Of a DNA stretch of 64,000 nt, positions 36,391 through 45,020 are shown piece after piece (position 1 is the stretch's first letter; every line of letters begins with the position of its first letter). Under the pieces are notes generated by a model. The model was not told the origin of the DNA. It was given only the letters and a program-made list of their open reading frames with translations, and did no database searches. The position numbers and the translations under genes were made by a program. The stretch spans positions 930,001-994,000 of the forward strand of contig NZ_JAMZEG020000001.1 of NCBI RefSeq assembly GCF_024435075.2, given 5' to 3'. The stretch is from Marinomonas maritima (GTDB taxonomy: Bacteria > Pseudomonadota > Gammaproteobacteria > Pseudomonadales > Marinomonadaceae).

Positions 36391-37983
36391 GTGACTCATA
36401 ACCTCATCGTAGGCATTGATGCTGGCACATCGGTCGTGAAGGCGGTTGCTTTTTCTCTTGATGGAAAACAAGTGGCCGTTGCCTCGGTTCGTAACACTTA
36501 TAGCGCTGGATTAGACGGTTCTGCTACTCAGTCTCTCAGTCAGACATGGGAGGATTGTGTTGCTGCGCTTAAAGACCTAGGTGAAAAAATCGAAGACTTT
36601 CATCGGCGTGTGATTGCTTTGGCTGTAACGGGGCAAGGCGATGGCACATGGTTAATCGATGATGGAGGGTTACCCGTTTGCGATGCGTGGTTATGGCTAG
36701 ATGGTCGTTCCTCTCCCACAGTCGACATTCTTAGTGCGCAAGCCAGCGAACGTCAACGCTTTGAAAAAACGGGTACAGGCCTCAATACCTGTCAACAGGG
36801 GGTCCAACTTGCTCATATGGCATCCCATTATCCGCATTTACTCGAAAAGGCAAAGACCGCTTTTCATTGTAAGGATTGGTTGTACTTCAACTTGACGACA
36901 GTGAGAGCGACGGATCCATCGGAAGCCAGCTTCACTTTTGGCAATTTTCGTACCCGACAATACGATGATCAAGTAATCGACAGTTTGGGGCTCAGTGACT
37001 ATCGTGATCTCTTGCCTGAAATCATTGATGGTTGTGAAACAACTCATCCTCTTTCTAAAGAAGCCGCAGATCTTACCGGATTAAAGGCGGGCATCCCTGT
37101 TTCTCTAGCATACGTCGATATGGTAATGACCGCATTAGGGGCCGGGGTTCATACTGGACAAGACAATGTAGCCTGCTCTGTTATTGGCTCTACGGGTGTG
37201 CACATGCGCTCGGTTTCATCTAATGATGTGTGTCTCAATGAGCAGTGCACCGGTTACGTGATCGCCTTACCTATCCCCGGACGAGTGACTCAAGTGCAAA
37301 CCAATATGGCGTCTGCATTAAACCTTGATTGGCTATTAAATGTCGCGTCCGATTTATTAAAGGATTTTGGCTGCGAGTCTTCACCTCATAGGTTGGTTAA
37401 TAAAGTCGAAGACTGGCTGCAACAAGCAGAAGAAGGTCAATTGCTTTATCACCCTTATATTTCCGATGCTGGAGAGCGAGGACCTTTTGTCAACGGTCGG
37501 GCTAGAGCAGGTTTTACAGGGTTAACGTATCACCACCGATTTCCTGATTTGGTTCGTGCGGTTGTTGAAGGTCTTGGTATGGCGATGCGGGATTGTTATG
37601 AGGTCATGGGTGGTACAACACAAGAGCTTCGCCTAAGTGGTGGCGCGGTCAGGTCGGCCACATTGCGTAAAATTTTATCCGCTTCTATTGGTGCTGATGT
37701 ACGTGTGTCAGGGCGAGAAGAAGCGGGTGCGGCGGGTGCGGCTATGATGGCGGCTGTGGCGATTGGCCAATACCAAACGATGGATGACTGTATTGCCGAA
37801 TGGGTGACGCCACTGCTCGGCCAAGTGGAAAAAACAGACAGAGCACTCTGTGACCGTTATGACGTGCTTTTTAATGCATTCTACCAGCAGCGTTTGACGC
37901 TTCCTGATACATGGCTTGCCATGGAGCAGTTAAGGGAGCAGCCAGCAAAGCACTTTCAGGTAGATCCTTCTGATAAGTCATAG
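36391..37983 (+). CDS. eryA: Erythritol kinase, FGGY family
   Basis: EryA phosphorylates erythritol to L-erythritol 4-phosphate with ATP, the first step of the pathway. The 530-residue protein has the two FGGY domains: the N-terminal one begins IVGIDAGTSVVKAVAFSLDG with the ATPase phosphate loop, and the C-terminal one carries LRLSGGAVRSATLRKILSA and the EEAGAAGAAMMAA segment. It starts with GTG after CGGAGG. It leads the eryA-eryB-eryC-eryD series. The erythritol assignment depends on the neighbours; alone it could be a xylulose- or ribitol-type kinase. Confidence 0.87.
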   Translation: MTHNLIVGIDAGTSVVKAVAFSLDGKQVAVASVRNTYSAGLDGSATQSLSQTWEDCVAALKDLGEKIEDFHRRVIALAVTGQGDGTWLIDDGGLPVCDAWLWLDGRSSPTVDILSAQASERQRFEKTGTGLNTCQQGVQLAHMASHYPHLLEKAKTAFHCKDWLYFNLTTVRATDPSEASFTFGNFRTRQYDDQVIDSLGLSDYRDLLPEIIDGCETTHPLSKEAADLTGLKAGIPVSLAYVDMVMTALGAGVHTGQDNVACSVIGSTGVHMRSVSSNDVCLNEQCTGYVIALPIPGRVTQVQTNMASALNLDWLLNVASDLLKDFGCESSPHRLVNKVEDWLQQAEEGQLLYHPYISDAGERGPFVNGRARAGFTGLTYHHRFPDLVRAVVEGLGMAMRDCYEVMGGTTQELRLSGGAVRSATLRKILSASIGADVRVSGREEAGAAGAAMMAAVAIGQYQTMDDCIAEWVTPLLGQVEKTDRALCDRYDVLFNAFYQQRLTLPDTWLAMEQLREQPAKHFQVDPSDKS

Positions 37984-38016
37984 CGCGATCTTTGGCGATG
38001 AAATAAGAGGTTCTTT

Positions 38017-39546
38017 ATGAACAACGAACAGGTACTAGATCTTTTTGTAATTGGTGGCGGTATCAATGGCGCGGGTATTGCTCGTGACGCTGCTGGTCGA
38101 GGCTTAACCGTAGCGCTTTGTGAAAAAGACGACCTTGCGCAAGGCACATCTTCTCGCTCAGGAAAGCTGGTTCATGGTGGCTTACGTTATCTTGAATATT
38201 ATGAGTTCCGTTTAGTACGTGAAGCGTTGATCGAACGAGAAGTGTTGTTAAATTCTGCCTGTCATATTATCTGGCCCATGCGATTTGTATTGCCGCACAG
38301 TAAAGAAGACCGCCCTGCATGGTTGGTTCGTCTAGGGTTGTTTTTATATGATCATCTAGGGGGACGTAAACGCCTTCCTGGTACAAGAACTCTGGATTTA
38401 TTGCGCGATCCAGAAGGAACACCAATAAAAGATCAGTACACTAAAGGTTTTGAATACTCGGATTGCTGGGTTGATGATTCGCGTTTGGTTGTTTTAAATG
38501 CTTTGGATGCCGCTCAAAAAGGCGCGCAAATACTGACCAGAACCCGTTGTTTATCAGCGAGTCGCCAAGACGGACATTGGCTCATCACAACTGAGAACAA
38601 ATGGACTAAAAAAATACACAGTTTCAAGGCAAAGGTGTTGGTGAATGCCGCGGGCCCTTGGGTGCGTAATATTGTTGATGATGTCGCCCACTCGCAGAGT
38701 TCTCGTAATATACAGCTGGTTAAAGGGTCGCATATTATCGTGCCTAAGTTTTGGGAAGGCCGACAAGCTTATCTTGTGCAAAACCACGATAAACGTGTGA
38801 TCTTTATTAATCCGTATGAAGACAATAAAGCATTGATCGGCACGACGGATATTCCTTATGAAGGCCGCGTAGAAGATGTGAAACCAGAAGAGTCTGAAAT
38901 TGACTATTTGCTTGCCGCTGTTAATCGCTACTTTAAAGAATCTTTAAGACGCAGTGATGTCATTACAAGCTTCTCTGGTGTTCGTCCTTTATTTGATGAT
39001 GGAAAAGGCAACCCCTCTGCAGTGACACGAGATTACGTGTTTGACTTGGATGAAACCGATGGCGCGCCGTTGTTGAATGTATTTGGCGGCAAACTGACAA
39101 CATTTCGAAAATTGTCTGAGCATGCGATTCATAAAATTGAACAGTTTTTCCCAAACATTGGTGGTGATTGGACGCGTGGTGCAATTCTACCAGGTGGTGA
39201 TATTCGTAATGCCGACTTTCAAGGTTTCATACAAGATTCTAAAGCCGTCTACAGTTGGATGCCTAGAGCATTGCTCATTCACTATGGTAGACATTATGGC
39301 TCTTTGATTAAAAAAATTGTTGGTAATGCGACAGATGTTGATGATCTTGGTGTCTATTTTGGTTCAAATTTGTATGAAGCTGAAGTGCGGTATTTGGTGG
39401 TGAGCGAGTGGGCGATGACTCCGGAAGATGTGTTGACTCGGCGGACGAAAGAAGGGCTTCATCTAAATGATGAGCAAAAAGTGTTTTTTTCTGACTGGTT
39501 CCAAGAGCGGTTCATTACGTCACAAGCCCATACAGAGATAGCATAA
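38017..39546 (+). CDS. eryB: Erythritol phosphate dehydrogenase, GlpD-like flavoprotein
   Basis: EryB oxidises L-erythritol 4-phosphate to L-3-tetrulose 4-phosphate and passes electrons to the respiratory chain. The 509-residue protein resembles glycerol-3-phosphate dehydrogenase GlpD. It has an FAD-binding N-terminus (LFVIGGGINGAGIARDAAGRG), then the GTSSRSGKLVHGGLRYLEYYE block, and FGGKLTTFRKLSEHA in the middle. It could be mistaken for glpD, but the position between eryA and eryC settles the call. The gap to eryA is 33 bases. Confidence 0.87.
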   Translation: MNNEQVLDLFVIGGGINGAGIARDAAGRGLTVALCEKDDLAQGTSSRSGKLVHGGLRYLEYYEFRLVREALIEREVLLNSACHIIWPMRFVLPHSKEDRPAWLVRLGLFLYDHLGGRKRLPGTRTLDLLRDPEGTPIKDQYTKGFEYSDCWVDDSRLVVLNALDAAQKGAQILTRTRCLSASRQDGHWLITTENKWTKKIHSFKAKVLVNAAGPWVRNIVDDVAHSQSSRNIQLVKGSHIIVPKFWEGRQAYLVQNHDKRVIFINPYEDNKALIGTTDIPYEGRVEDVKPEESEIDYLLAAVNRYFKESLRRSDVITSFSGVRPLFDDGKGNPSAVTRDYVFDLDETDGAPLLNVFGGKLTTFRKLSEHAIHKIEQFFPNIGGDWTRGAILPGGDIRNADFQGFIQDSKAVYSWMPRALLIHYGRHYGSLIKKIVGNATDVDDLGVYFGSNLYEAEVRYLVVSEWAMTPEDVLTRRTKEGLHLNDEQKVFFSDWFQERFITSQAHTEIA

Positions 39547-39552
39547 GAGAGG

Positions 39553-40491
39553 TTGAGTATGCCGTTAACATTAGGACTTAATACAAACCCTTTGGTGAAT
39601 CGATTTGCTGAACCAGCAGACCTCATTGATGCCATTGCGCACGATATTAAAATTCGTGATGTCCAGCTCACGCATGAATTTATTAACCCCAGCTGGCCTG
39701 CTTCTGTTATTCGTCGGTTAACAAGAGAGATGCAGATGGCGTTGGATCGAACAGGTGTTCGTATTACGTCAGGTATGACAGGACCTTATGGGCGCTTGAA
39801 TCATTTTGGGCATCCAGACGCTGATGTTCGTCGTTATTATGTTGAATGGTTTAAGACCTTTGCGGATATAACCGCCGATTTAGGCGGACACGCAGTGGGA
39901 ACACAGTTTGCCATCATGACCCACAAAGATTTTGATAACGAAGTACGTCGTGAAGAATTGACAAAAATAGCCATTGATTGCTGGGCAGAAGTGGCTGAGC
40001 ACGCAAAGCAGGCGGGTCTAGATTATGTGTATTGGGAGCCAATGAGTGTCGGGCGTGAATTTGGTGACACCATTACTTCTGCCATGGCGCTTCAGCAACG
40101 GTTAACTGATACCAATATGGCCACTCCGATGTGGATGATGGCAGACATTGATCATGGAGATGTTACATCGAGTAATCCTGCAGATTATGATCCGTATGCT
40201 TGGGCTGAAGCGGTTCCAACTGTTTCTCCTATCATTCATATTAAACAAAGTCTTATGGATAAGGGCGGGCATCGGCCTTTCATTGCGGAATACAATCAAA
40301 ACGGTCGTATTCAGCCAGCGCTTTTATTAGATGTCTTATATAAAGGTGGTGCTAAGGACAACCAGATTTGCCTTGAGCTCAGTTTTAAAGAGCGTGATCC
40401 AACGGATTATCAAGTGGTCGAACAAATTGCTGAAAGTGTTGCTTTTTGGGCTCCTCATATTGATAGTGGAGTGCAGGACTTAAATATTTAA
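39553..40491 (+). CDS. eryC: Tetrulose-4-phosphate isomerase, TIM-barrel (EryC)
   Basis: EryC converts L-3-tetrulose 4-phosphate to L-erythrulose 1-phosphate. The 312-residue protein has the xylose-isomerase-like / sugar phosphate isomerase fold. The usual Glu and His ligand positions lie in YWEPMSVGREFGDT, MADIDHGDV and IIHIKQSL. It starts six bases after the eryB stop, so the genes are cotranscribed. Confidence 0.85.
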   Translation: MSMPLTLGLNTNPLVNRFAEPADLIDAIAHDIKIRDVQLTHEFINPSWPASVIRRLTREMQMALDRTGVRITSGMTGPYGRLNHFGHPDADVRRYYVEWFKTFADITADLGGHAVGTQFAIMTHKDFDNEVRREELTKIAIDCWAEVAEHAKQAGLDYVYWEPMSVGREFGDTITSAMALQQRLTDTNMATPMWMMADIDHGDVTSSNPADYDPYAWAEAVPTVSPIIHIKQSLMDKGGHRPFIAEYNQNGRIQPALLLDVLYKGGAKDNQICLELSFKERDPTDYQVVEQIAESVAFWAPHIDSGVQDLNI

Positions 40492-40668
40492 TAACTTCTT
40501 AATTTGAAAGTAAAACCTCTCTATTATTCAAGTCGAAATTTTATTATCTGTGGTGTAAGGTTTCGTTTATTTTTACTTAAGAAGACAAACTAGAGACTAA
40601 CGTGCAGAACCCGCTAATGTTTGCGTTATGCCTGTTCGTCATAATTAAACATAATGGAGCGATAGAGT

Positions 40669-41625
40669 GTGGATGAAAGAAAATCTAGTACCGAATCTGA
40701 TGGCTCATTAGCCATTCGAGCAGCATGGCTGCATTACGTTGGCGGTTTAACTCAGGCAGCTGTTGCTAAAAGGCTTGGGTTAACATCCGTTAAGGTTCAT
40801 CGTTTAATTTCAAAAGCGGTTGCCGAAGGCGCTGTAAAGGTAACAATAGATGGCAATGTTACTGAATGCGTTAAACTTGAAAATCAACTCATAGCACAAT
40901 TTGGTTTAAGCCAATGTACCGTTGCTCCAGATTTAGGGGAAGAAGGGATACCTCTTAGAGCGTTGGGTCAGGCAGGTGCTTCCTATCTACGTAATGTGTT
41001 AGCGACGCAATCCAATATAACAATTGGCTTAGCACTTGGACGTGCTTTGGCTGCGGTTGTTCATCAGCTGCCTAAGCTAGAGACTTCAGATATTCGTTTT
41101 GTTTCTTTATTAGGTGGATTAACCCGGGATTATTCGATTAACCGAGATGACGTTCTGCATTGGATAGCAGCGAAGACAGGCGCACCTGCATACACCATGC
41201 CGGTGCCGTTGTTGGCAAACTCTGTTGAAGACAGGACTGTTCTTCTTAATCAAAAAGGCGTTAAAGAAGTCTTTTCTATGGCTAATAATGCCGACATTAA
41301 ATTTATTGGTATTGGTACCGTTGCTCAAACGGCTCAGTTGGTTGCCTCTGGTCCGATCAAGCCTGAAGAGATTATTGAGATTGCTCGATCGGGGGCAGTA
41401 GGGGAGGTAATGGGGCATTTTTATGATGAAAATGGCCGCATAATAGAAACGTCTCTCAGTGCTAGAATGTTGTCTGTGTCCTTGGAAGGGCATAAAGGTG
41501 ATGTGATCGCGGTTTCCGGTGGAGAAGAGAAGGTGGAAGCTATCCGAGCGGCGCTGAAAGGGGACTTGCTTACTGGATTGATTACCGATGAATTGACCGC
41601 TCGTGCTATTTTAGCAAACGACTGA
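40669..41625 (+). CDS. eryD: SorC-family sugar-binding regulator (EryD)
   Basis: This 318-residue protein has an N-terminal helix-turn-helix (LTQAAVAKRLGLTSVKVHRLI) and a C-terminal sugar-phosphate-binding domain of the SorC/CggR class (FVSLLGGLTRDY, IGIGTVAQTAQ). In Brucella and rhizobia EryD represses the ery operon, and erythritol or its phosphate releases it. It starts with GTG after GGAGCGATAGA. It follows eryC after 177 bases and may have its own promoter. Confidence 0.88.
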   Translation: MDERKSSTESDGSLAIRAAWLHYVGGLTQAAVAKRLGLTSVKVHRLISKAVAEGAVKVTIDGNVTECVKLENQLIAQFGLSQCTVAPDLGEEGIPLRALGQAGASYLRNVLATQSNITIGLALGRALAAVVHQLPKLETSDIRFVSLLGGLTRDYSINRDDVLHWIAAKTGAPAYTMPVPLLANSVEDRTVLLNQKGVKEVFSMANNADIKFIGIGTVAQTAQLVASGPIKPEEIIEIARSGAVGEVMGHFYDENGRIIETSLSARMLSVSLEGHKGDVIAVSGGEEKVEAIRAALKGDLLTGLITDELTARAILAND

Positions 41626-42099
41626 TGGTCTCTATTTTTACTCAAGCTGAGCAGGCGAATTAAGCTCCTTATCTGGCTTCGTGTTAATGATAACGCCAGC
41701 CAAAAAAATGACTCAATAACGCCCTTTATCTAATGAAGGGTATTGGGTTAAGGGTCAAAATGCAGTGTTTAAACATAAAAAACGCCTATGATGTATATTT
41801 CTAGTGTGATTTTTTTGTGATTTTTAACATTCAGGTCGACTTTAATCGCACTTTTTTCTAATGCCTTTCTTAATTTCCCAGTCAAAAATCCATTTTATAC
41901 ATGTTATTCTGCTCTTTATGTGTGTGAGAAAGGTTATTTTTCGCATTTTTTTGTGATTTAAGTTTAGTTTGTCTCGTTATTATTGTGTTTATAACACCTA
42001 AAATAACAAAATAAAGTTAATTATGTTAAATATAACTTTTAAAATGTTATTTTTGGGTTTATAACATACTCAAGAGATTTGCTATCGAAGTGAGTGTTT
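41626..42099 (+). promoter_or_regulatory. Control region of the second ery operon with repeated ATAACA boxes
   Basis: This AT-rich gap of 474 bases contains at least four related hexamers. ATAACA lies at 41991, 42003 and 42061, and its inverse TGTTAT at 42045. The last two form an inverted repeat 35 to 55 bases ahead of the DeoR gene. They are candidates for autoregulation by that regulator. No gene is seen in the gap. Confidence 0.45.
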
Positions 42100-42876
42100 A
42101 TGAAGCGTGATGAACGTAGACAGCAAATTGTCGATCTCCTTGTCGAGAGTGGTGTGGTTGATCTTGAAGAGTTAGCAATGCGTTTTGCTGTTTCTAAGAT
42201 GACGATTCACCGAGATCTTGATGAACTTGAAGCCGCTGGTTTACTACGAAAAGTACGAGGCGGTGCCACTATTGAAGCGGGAATGCAATTTGAAAGTGAT
42301 TTCAGATTACGTGAGCGTCAAGGTAGTGAAGGTAAAGAGCGTATGGCGTTAGAAGCGCTGGAGCTGGTTGAGCCGGGGATGACTGTAATGGTTAACGATG
42401 GTTCTATGGCCGCGGTGTTGGGTAAGATGCTTTCCCGTAAAAAACCGCTGACGGTCATTACCAATAATGCGTCTATTTTAGAGGTATTGAAGTTCGAAAA
42501 AGGGATCGACCTTATTGCACTTGGTGGAATGTACTCTTCTAAGTTTAATGGTTACTTCGGTGTATTGACGGAACAAAACTTAACCAGTTTGCGGGCGGAT
42601 ATTGCTTTCTTGTCGAGCCCTGCGGTATCGGGAAACCAAGTGTTTCATATGGATGCCGATGTGATTCGAGTGAAGAAGGCCATGCTAAATACCGCGGTTA
42701 AGAGCTGTTTGTTAGTCAATCACACACGGTTTGATCGTGTTGCACTTCATGTGTTGGCAAGTCTCGATGATTTTGACTGGGTCATCACCGACCAAGTTCC
42801 AGAGCCAAACGTTCAACAGCAGTTGGTGGACGCTGGCATTCAGTTAACTATTGCGAGACCACTGGAAAATACATGA
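42100..42876 (+). CDS. DeoR-family regulator of the second ery operon (EryR-like)
   Basis: This 258-residue protein has the DeoR helix-turn-helix (VDLEELAMRFAVSKMTIHRDLDEL) and a C-terminal DeoRC sensor with GMTVMVNDGSMAAVLGKML and LIALGGMYSSKFNGYFG. The ATG at 42100 is preferred to the GTG two codons earlier. Its end overlaps the next gene by 4 bases. In rhizobia a DeoR-type gene precedes tpiB and rpiB in the same way, which supports the name EryR as an inference. Confidence 0.83.
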   Translation: MKRDERRQQIVDLLVESGVVDLEELAMRFAVSKMTIHRDLDELEAAGLLRKVRGGATIEAGMQFESDFRLRERQGSEGKERMALEALELVEPGMTVMVNDGSMAAVLGKMLSRKKPLTVITNNASILEVLKFEKGIDLIALGGMYSSKFNGYFGVLTEQNLTSLRADIAFLSSPAVSGNQVFHMDADVIRVKKAMLNTAVKSCLLVNHTRFDRVALHVLASLDDFDWVITDQVPEPNVQQQLVDAGIQLTIARPLENT

Positions 42877-43652
42877 CGAGTAAAAAACAGTTTTGGGTTG
42901 GTACAAGTTGGAAAATGAATAAAACATTGGCAGAAGCTCAAGCGTTTGCGGCCGCGTTACAGGTCGACGATGCGAACGCAAATACTAATATTCACCGATT
43001 TGTTATTCCTGCATTTACGTGTGTACGTGAAGTAAAAGAAATGCTTCGGGATACGTCCGTGAAGGTGGGGGCTCAAAACATGCATTGGGCAGAACAGGGG
43101 GCTTGGACAGGAGAGGTGTCTCCACTCATGCTAAATGACTGCCAGCTCGATATCGTTGAACTGGGTCACTCTGAACGACGTGAGTACTTTGGTGAAACGA
43201 ATGAGACTGTTGGTCGTAAGGTCGAGTCTGCAATTCGTCATGGTTTAATTCCTCTTATCTGTATTGGTGAAACACTGGCTGATAAAGAAAGTGGTCAGGC
43301 GGCGTCTGTTTTGGCAAAAGAGGTGTGTGGTGCGCTGGAATTTTTGAGCGATGACCAAAAAGGTGCCTCTATTTTGTTTGCTTATGAACCAGTTTGGGCA
43401 ATAGGTGAGCGAGGGGTACCGGCCTCTTCTGAGTATGCCGACGCAAGGCAAGCTGACATTCTGGATGTTGCTGAAAAGATATTGGGACGCAAGGTTCCTT
43501 GTTTATACGGCGGCTCGGTGAACCCTAATAACTGTGAAGAACTCATAGCCTGCGAACACATTGATGGTTTATTTATTGGTCGATCCGCTTGGAACGTTGA
43601 TGGATATATCGATATTTTAAACAAATGTGCTGCAGTCGTTCGAACGCAATAA
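42873..43652 (+). CDS. eryH: Triosephosphate-isomerase paralogue (L-erythrulose 1-phosphate isomerase)
   Basis: This 259-residue TIM barrel keeps the catalytic residues of triosephosphate isomerase: Lys14 in GTSWKMNKTL, His in ELGHSERRE and Glu in FAYEPVWAIGERG (the TPI signature is AYEPVWAIGTG). In the Brucella pathway the paralogue EryH, once called TpiA2 or TpiB, turns L-erythrulose 1-phosphate into D-erythrulose 4-phosphate. The replacement of GTG by GER after the catalytic loop sets it apart from housekeeping TPI. It is coupled to the DeoR gene by an ATGA overlap. Confidence 0.86.
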   Translation: MTSKKQFWVGTSWKMNKTLAEAQAFAAALQVDDANANTNIHRFVIPAFTCVREVKEMLRDTSVKVGAQNMHWAEQGAWTGEVSPLMLNDCQLDIVELGHSERREYFGETNETVGRKVESAIRHGLIPLICIGETLADKESGQAASVLAKEVCGALEFLSDDQKGASILFAYEPVWAIGERGVPASSEYADARQADILDVAEKILGRKVPCLYGGSVNPNNCEELIACEHIDGLFIGRSAWNVDGYIDILNKCAAVVRTQ

Positions 43653-43671
43653 TAGAACCGAGGATAACATC

Positions 43672-44133
43672 ATGAAAATTGCAATTGCTGGAGACAGTGC
43701 TGGCGAAGGTCTAGCGAAAATTTTAGCGGATCATTTAAAAGATCGTTACGATGTGGAGGAAATTTCTCGTACTGATTCTGGAGAAGCTGAGCCTTTTTAT
43801 GCCAACTTATCTGATCGTGTTGCCAATGCTGTGTTAGATGGAAAATACGATCGTGCCATTTTATGTTGTGGCACTGGTATTGGTGTCTGCATCGCAGCAA
43901 GTAAGGTGCCAGGTATTCGGGCTGCACTCACACATGACACTTATTCGGCTGAGCGCGCTGCACTTTCTAACAATGCGCAAATTATTACGATGGGAGCGCG
44001 AGTGATTGGGCAAGAGTTAGCGAAATCCATTGCCGATGCATTTTTGGCGCAAGTGTTCGATGAAAACGGTCGCTCTGCGGATAATGTTAAAGCAATCAAT
44101 TCTATTGATGAGAAATACCACGCTCGTCCGTAA
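43672..44133 (+). CDS. eryI: RpiB paralogue (D-erythrulose 4-phosphate isomerase)
   Basis: This 153-residue protein is of the ribose-5-phosphate isomerase B / LacAB family. MKIAIAGDSAGEGLAKILADH opens it, and CCGTGIGVCIAASKVPGIRAA contains the catalytic cysteine region. In Brucella the homologue EryI makes D-erythrose 4-phosphate, which enters the pentose phosphate pathway. The ATG at 43672 has GAGGATAAC before it. It lies 19 bases after the TPI paralogue. Confidence 0.88.
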   Translation: MKIAIAGDSAGEGLAKILADHLKDRYDVEEISRTDSGEAEPFYANLSDRVANAVLDGKYDRAILCCGTGIGVCIAASKVPGIRAALTHDTYSAERAALSNNAQIITMGARVIGQELAKSIADAFLAQVFDENGRSADNVKAINSIDEKYHARP

Positions 44134-44165
44134 TTCATAGATTTAGATTATAAGTTGGAGGTGCT

Positions 44166-45011
44166 GTGTTAACTCATAAACAGAAGTCAGAAATGGTGGA
44201 CATTGTTCGAAACGTTGCTAAAACCGAGATTTTACCTAGGTTTAGAAGACTTTCAGACGGTGATGTATCAACCAAAACAAGCTTCGATGATCTTGTCACT
44301 GAAGCCGATGTTGCCTCTGAGAAAGCATTAACGCAGCGCTTTCAAGCCTTATTGCCTCAGGCGATTATTATTGGTGAAGAGGCTGTATCGGAAGATGAAT
44401 CCGTACTGGATCAAATAGATACGAACGAGTTGGTGGTTATTATTGACCCTATCGATGGTACATGGAATTTTGCTCATGGATTATCCACGTTTGGTGTATT
44501 AATTGCGGCCATTTTCCAAGGTGAAACAGTTTATGGCTTGTTGTACGATCCTTTAAATGATGATTGGATTGAAACGGGTTTAGGTGAAGGTACTTGGTAT
44601 GTTAGACCTGACCAGCCACCACAACGTTTATTGCTTAGTGGTCAGCCTGTAGATGATAATCTAGTGGGTTTTTTTTCGCCCTTTTTGTTTGCTGATTCTG
44701 CTATACGTAAACGCGTTGCTATACAGCAAGTTAGTTATGCGCGATCTTCTAGTCTACGTTGTTGCTGTCATGAATATCGAACAATGGTGCAGAACGGCGT
44801 TGATTTCTTTATTAGCCCTAAACCAAAGGTGTGGGACCATGCCGCAGGGATTCTTGCTTATCAGGAGTCGGGTGGCTATGTCTGTATGCTGGATGGAAGT
44901 CCTTATAAGCCGACTGTTCGTAAAGGTGTGATTATTGCGGGACGAACAGAGGCGATTCAAGATCGCATCATTAAAGATTTTCAATTTATTGATTTAAACA
45001 TCCCTGTTTAA
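44166..45011 (+). CDS. Inositol-monophosphatase-family protein at the end of the ery operon
   Basis: This 281-residue protein belongs to the Mg-dependent, Li-sensitive phosphatase family. The metal-binding signatures are present: GEEAVSEDE, DPIDGTWNFAHGLSTFG and the C-terminal KVWDHAAGILAYQESGG. It starts with GTG after GGAGGTGCT, 32 bases behind eryI, so it is almost certainly part of the operon. No step of the known erythritol pathway needs a phosphatase. It could remove a toxic phosphorylated by-product or extend the substrate range; this is inference. Confidence 0.85.
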   Translation: MLTHKQKSEMVDIVRNVAKTEILPRFRRLSDGDVSTKTSFDDLVTEADVASEKALTQRFQALLPQAIIIGEEAVSEDESVLDQIDTNELVVIIDPIDGTWNFAHGLSTFGVLIAAIFQGETVYGLLYDPLNDDWIETGLGEGTWYVRPDQPPQRLLLSGQPVDDNLVGFFSPFLFADSAIRKRVAIQQVSYARSSSLRCCCHEYRTMVQNGVDFFISPKPKVWDHAAGILAYQESGGYVCMLDGSPYKPTVRKGVIIAGRTEAIQDRIIKDFQFIDLNIPV

Positions 45012-45020
45012 TATCTGAAA

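Noticed and set aside
38017..39546. Calling the flavoprotein glpD and the adjacent kinase glpK
   Set aside because: Sequence resemblance to GlpD is real, but the gene lies between eryA and eryC with the TPI and RpiB paralogues nearby, which fits tetritol use and not glycerol.
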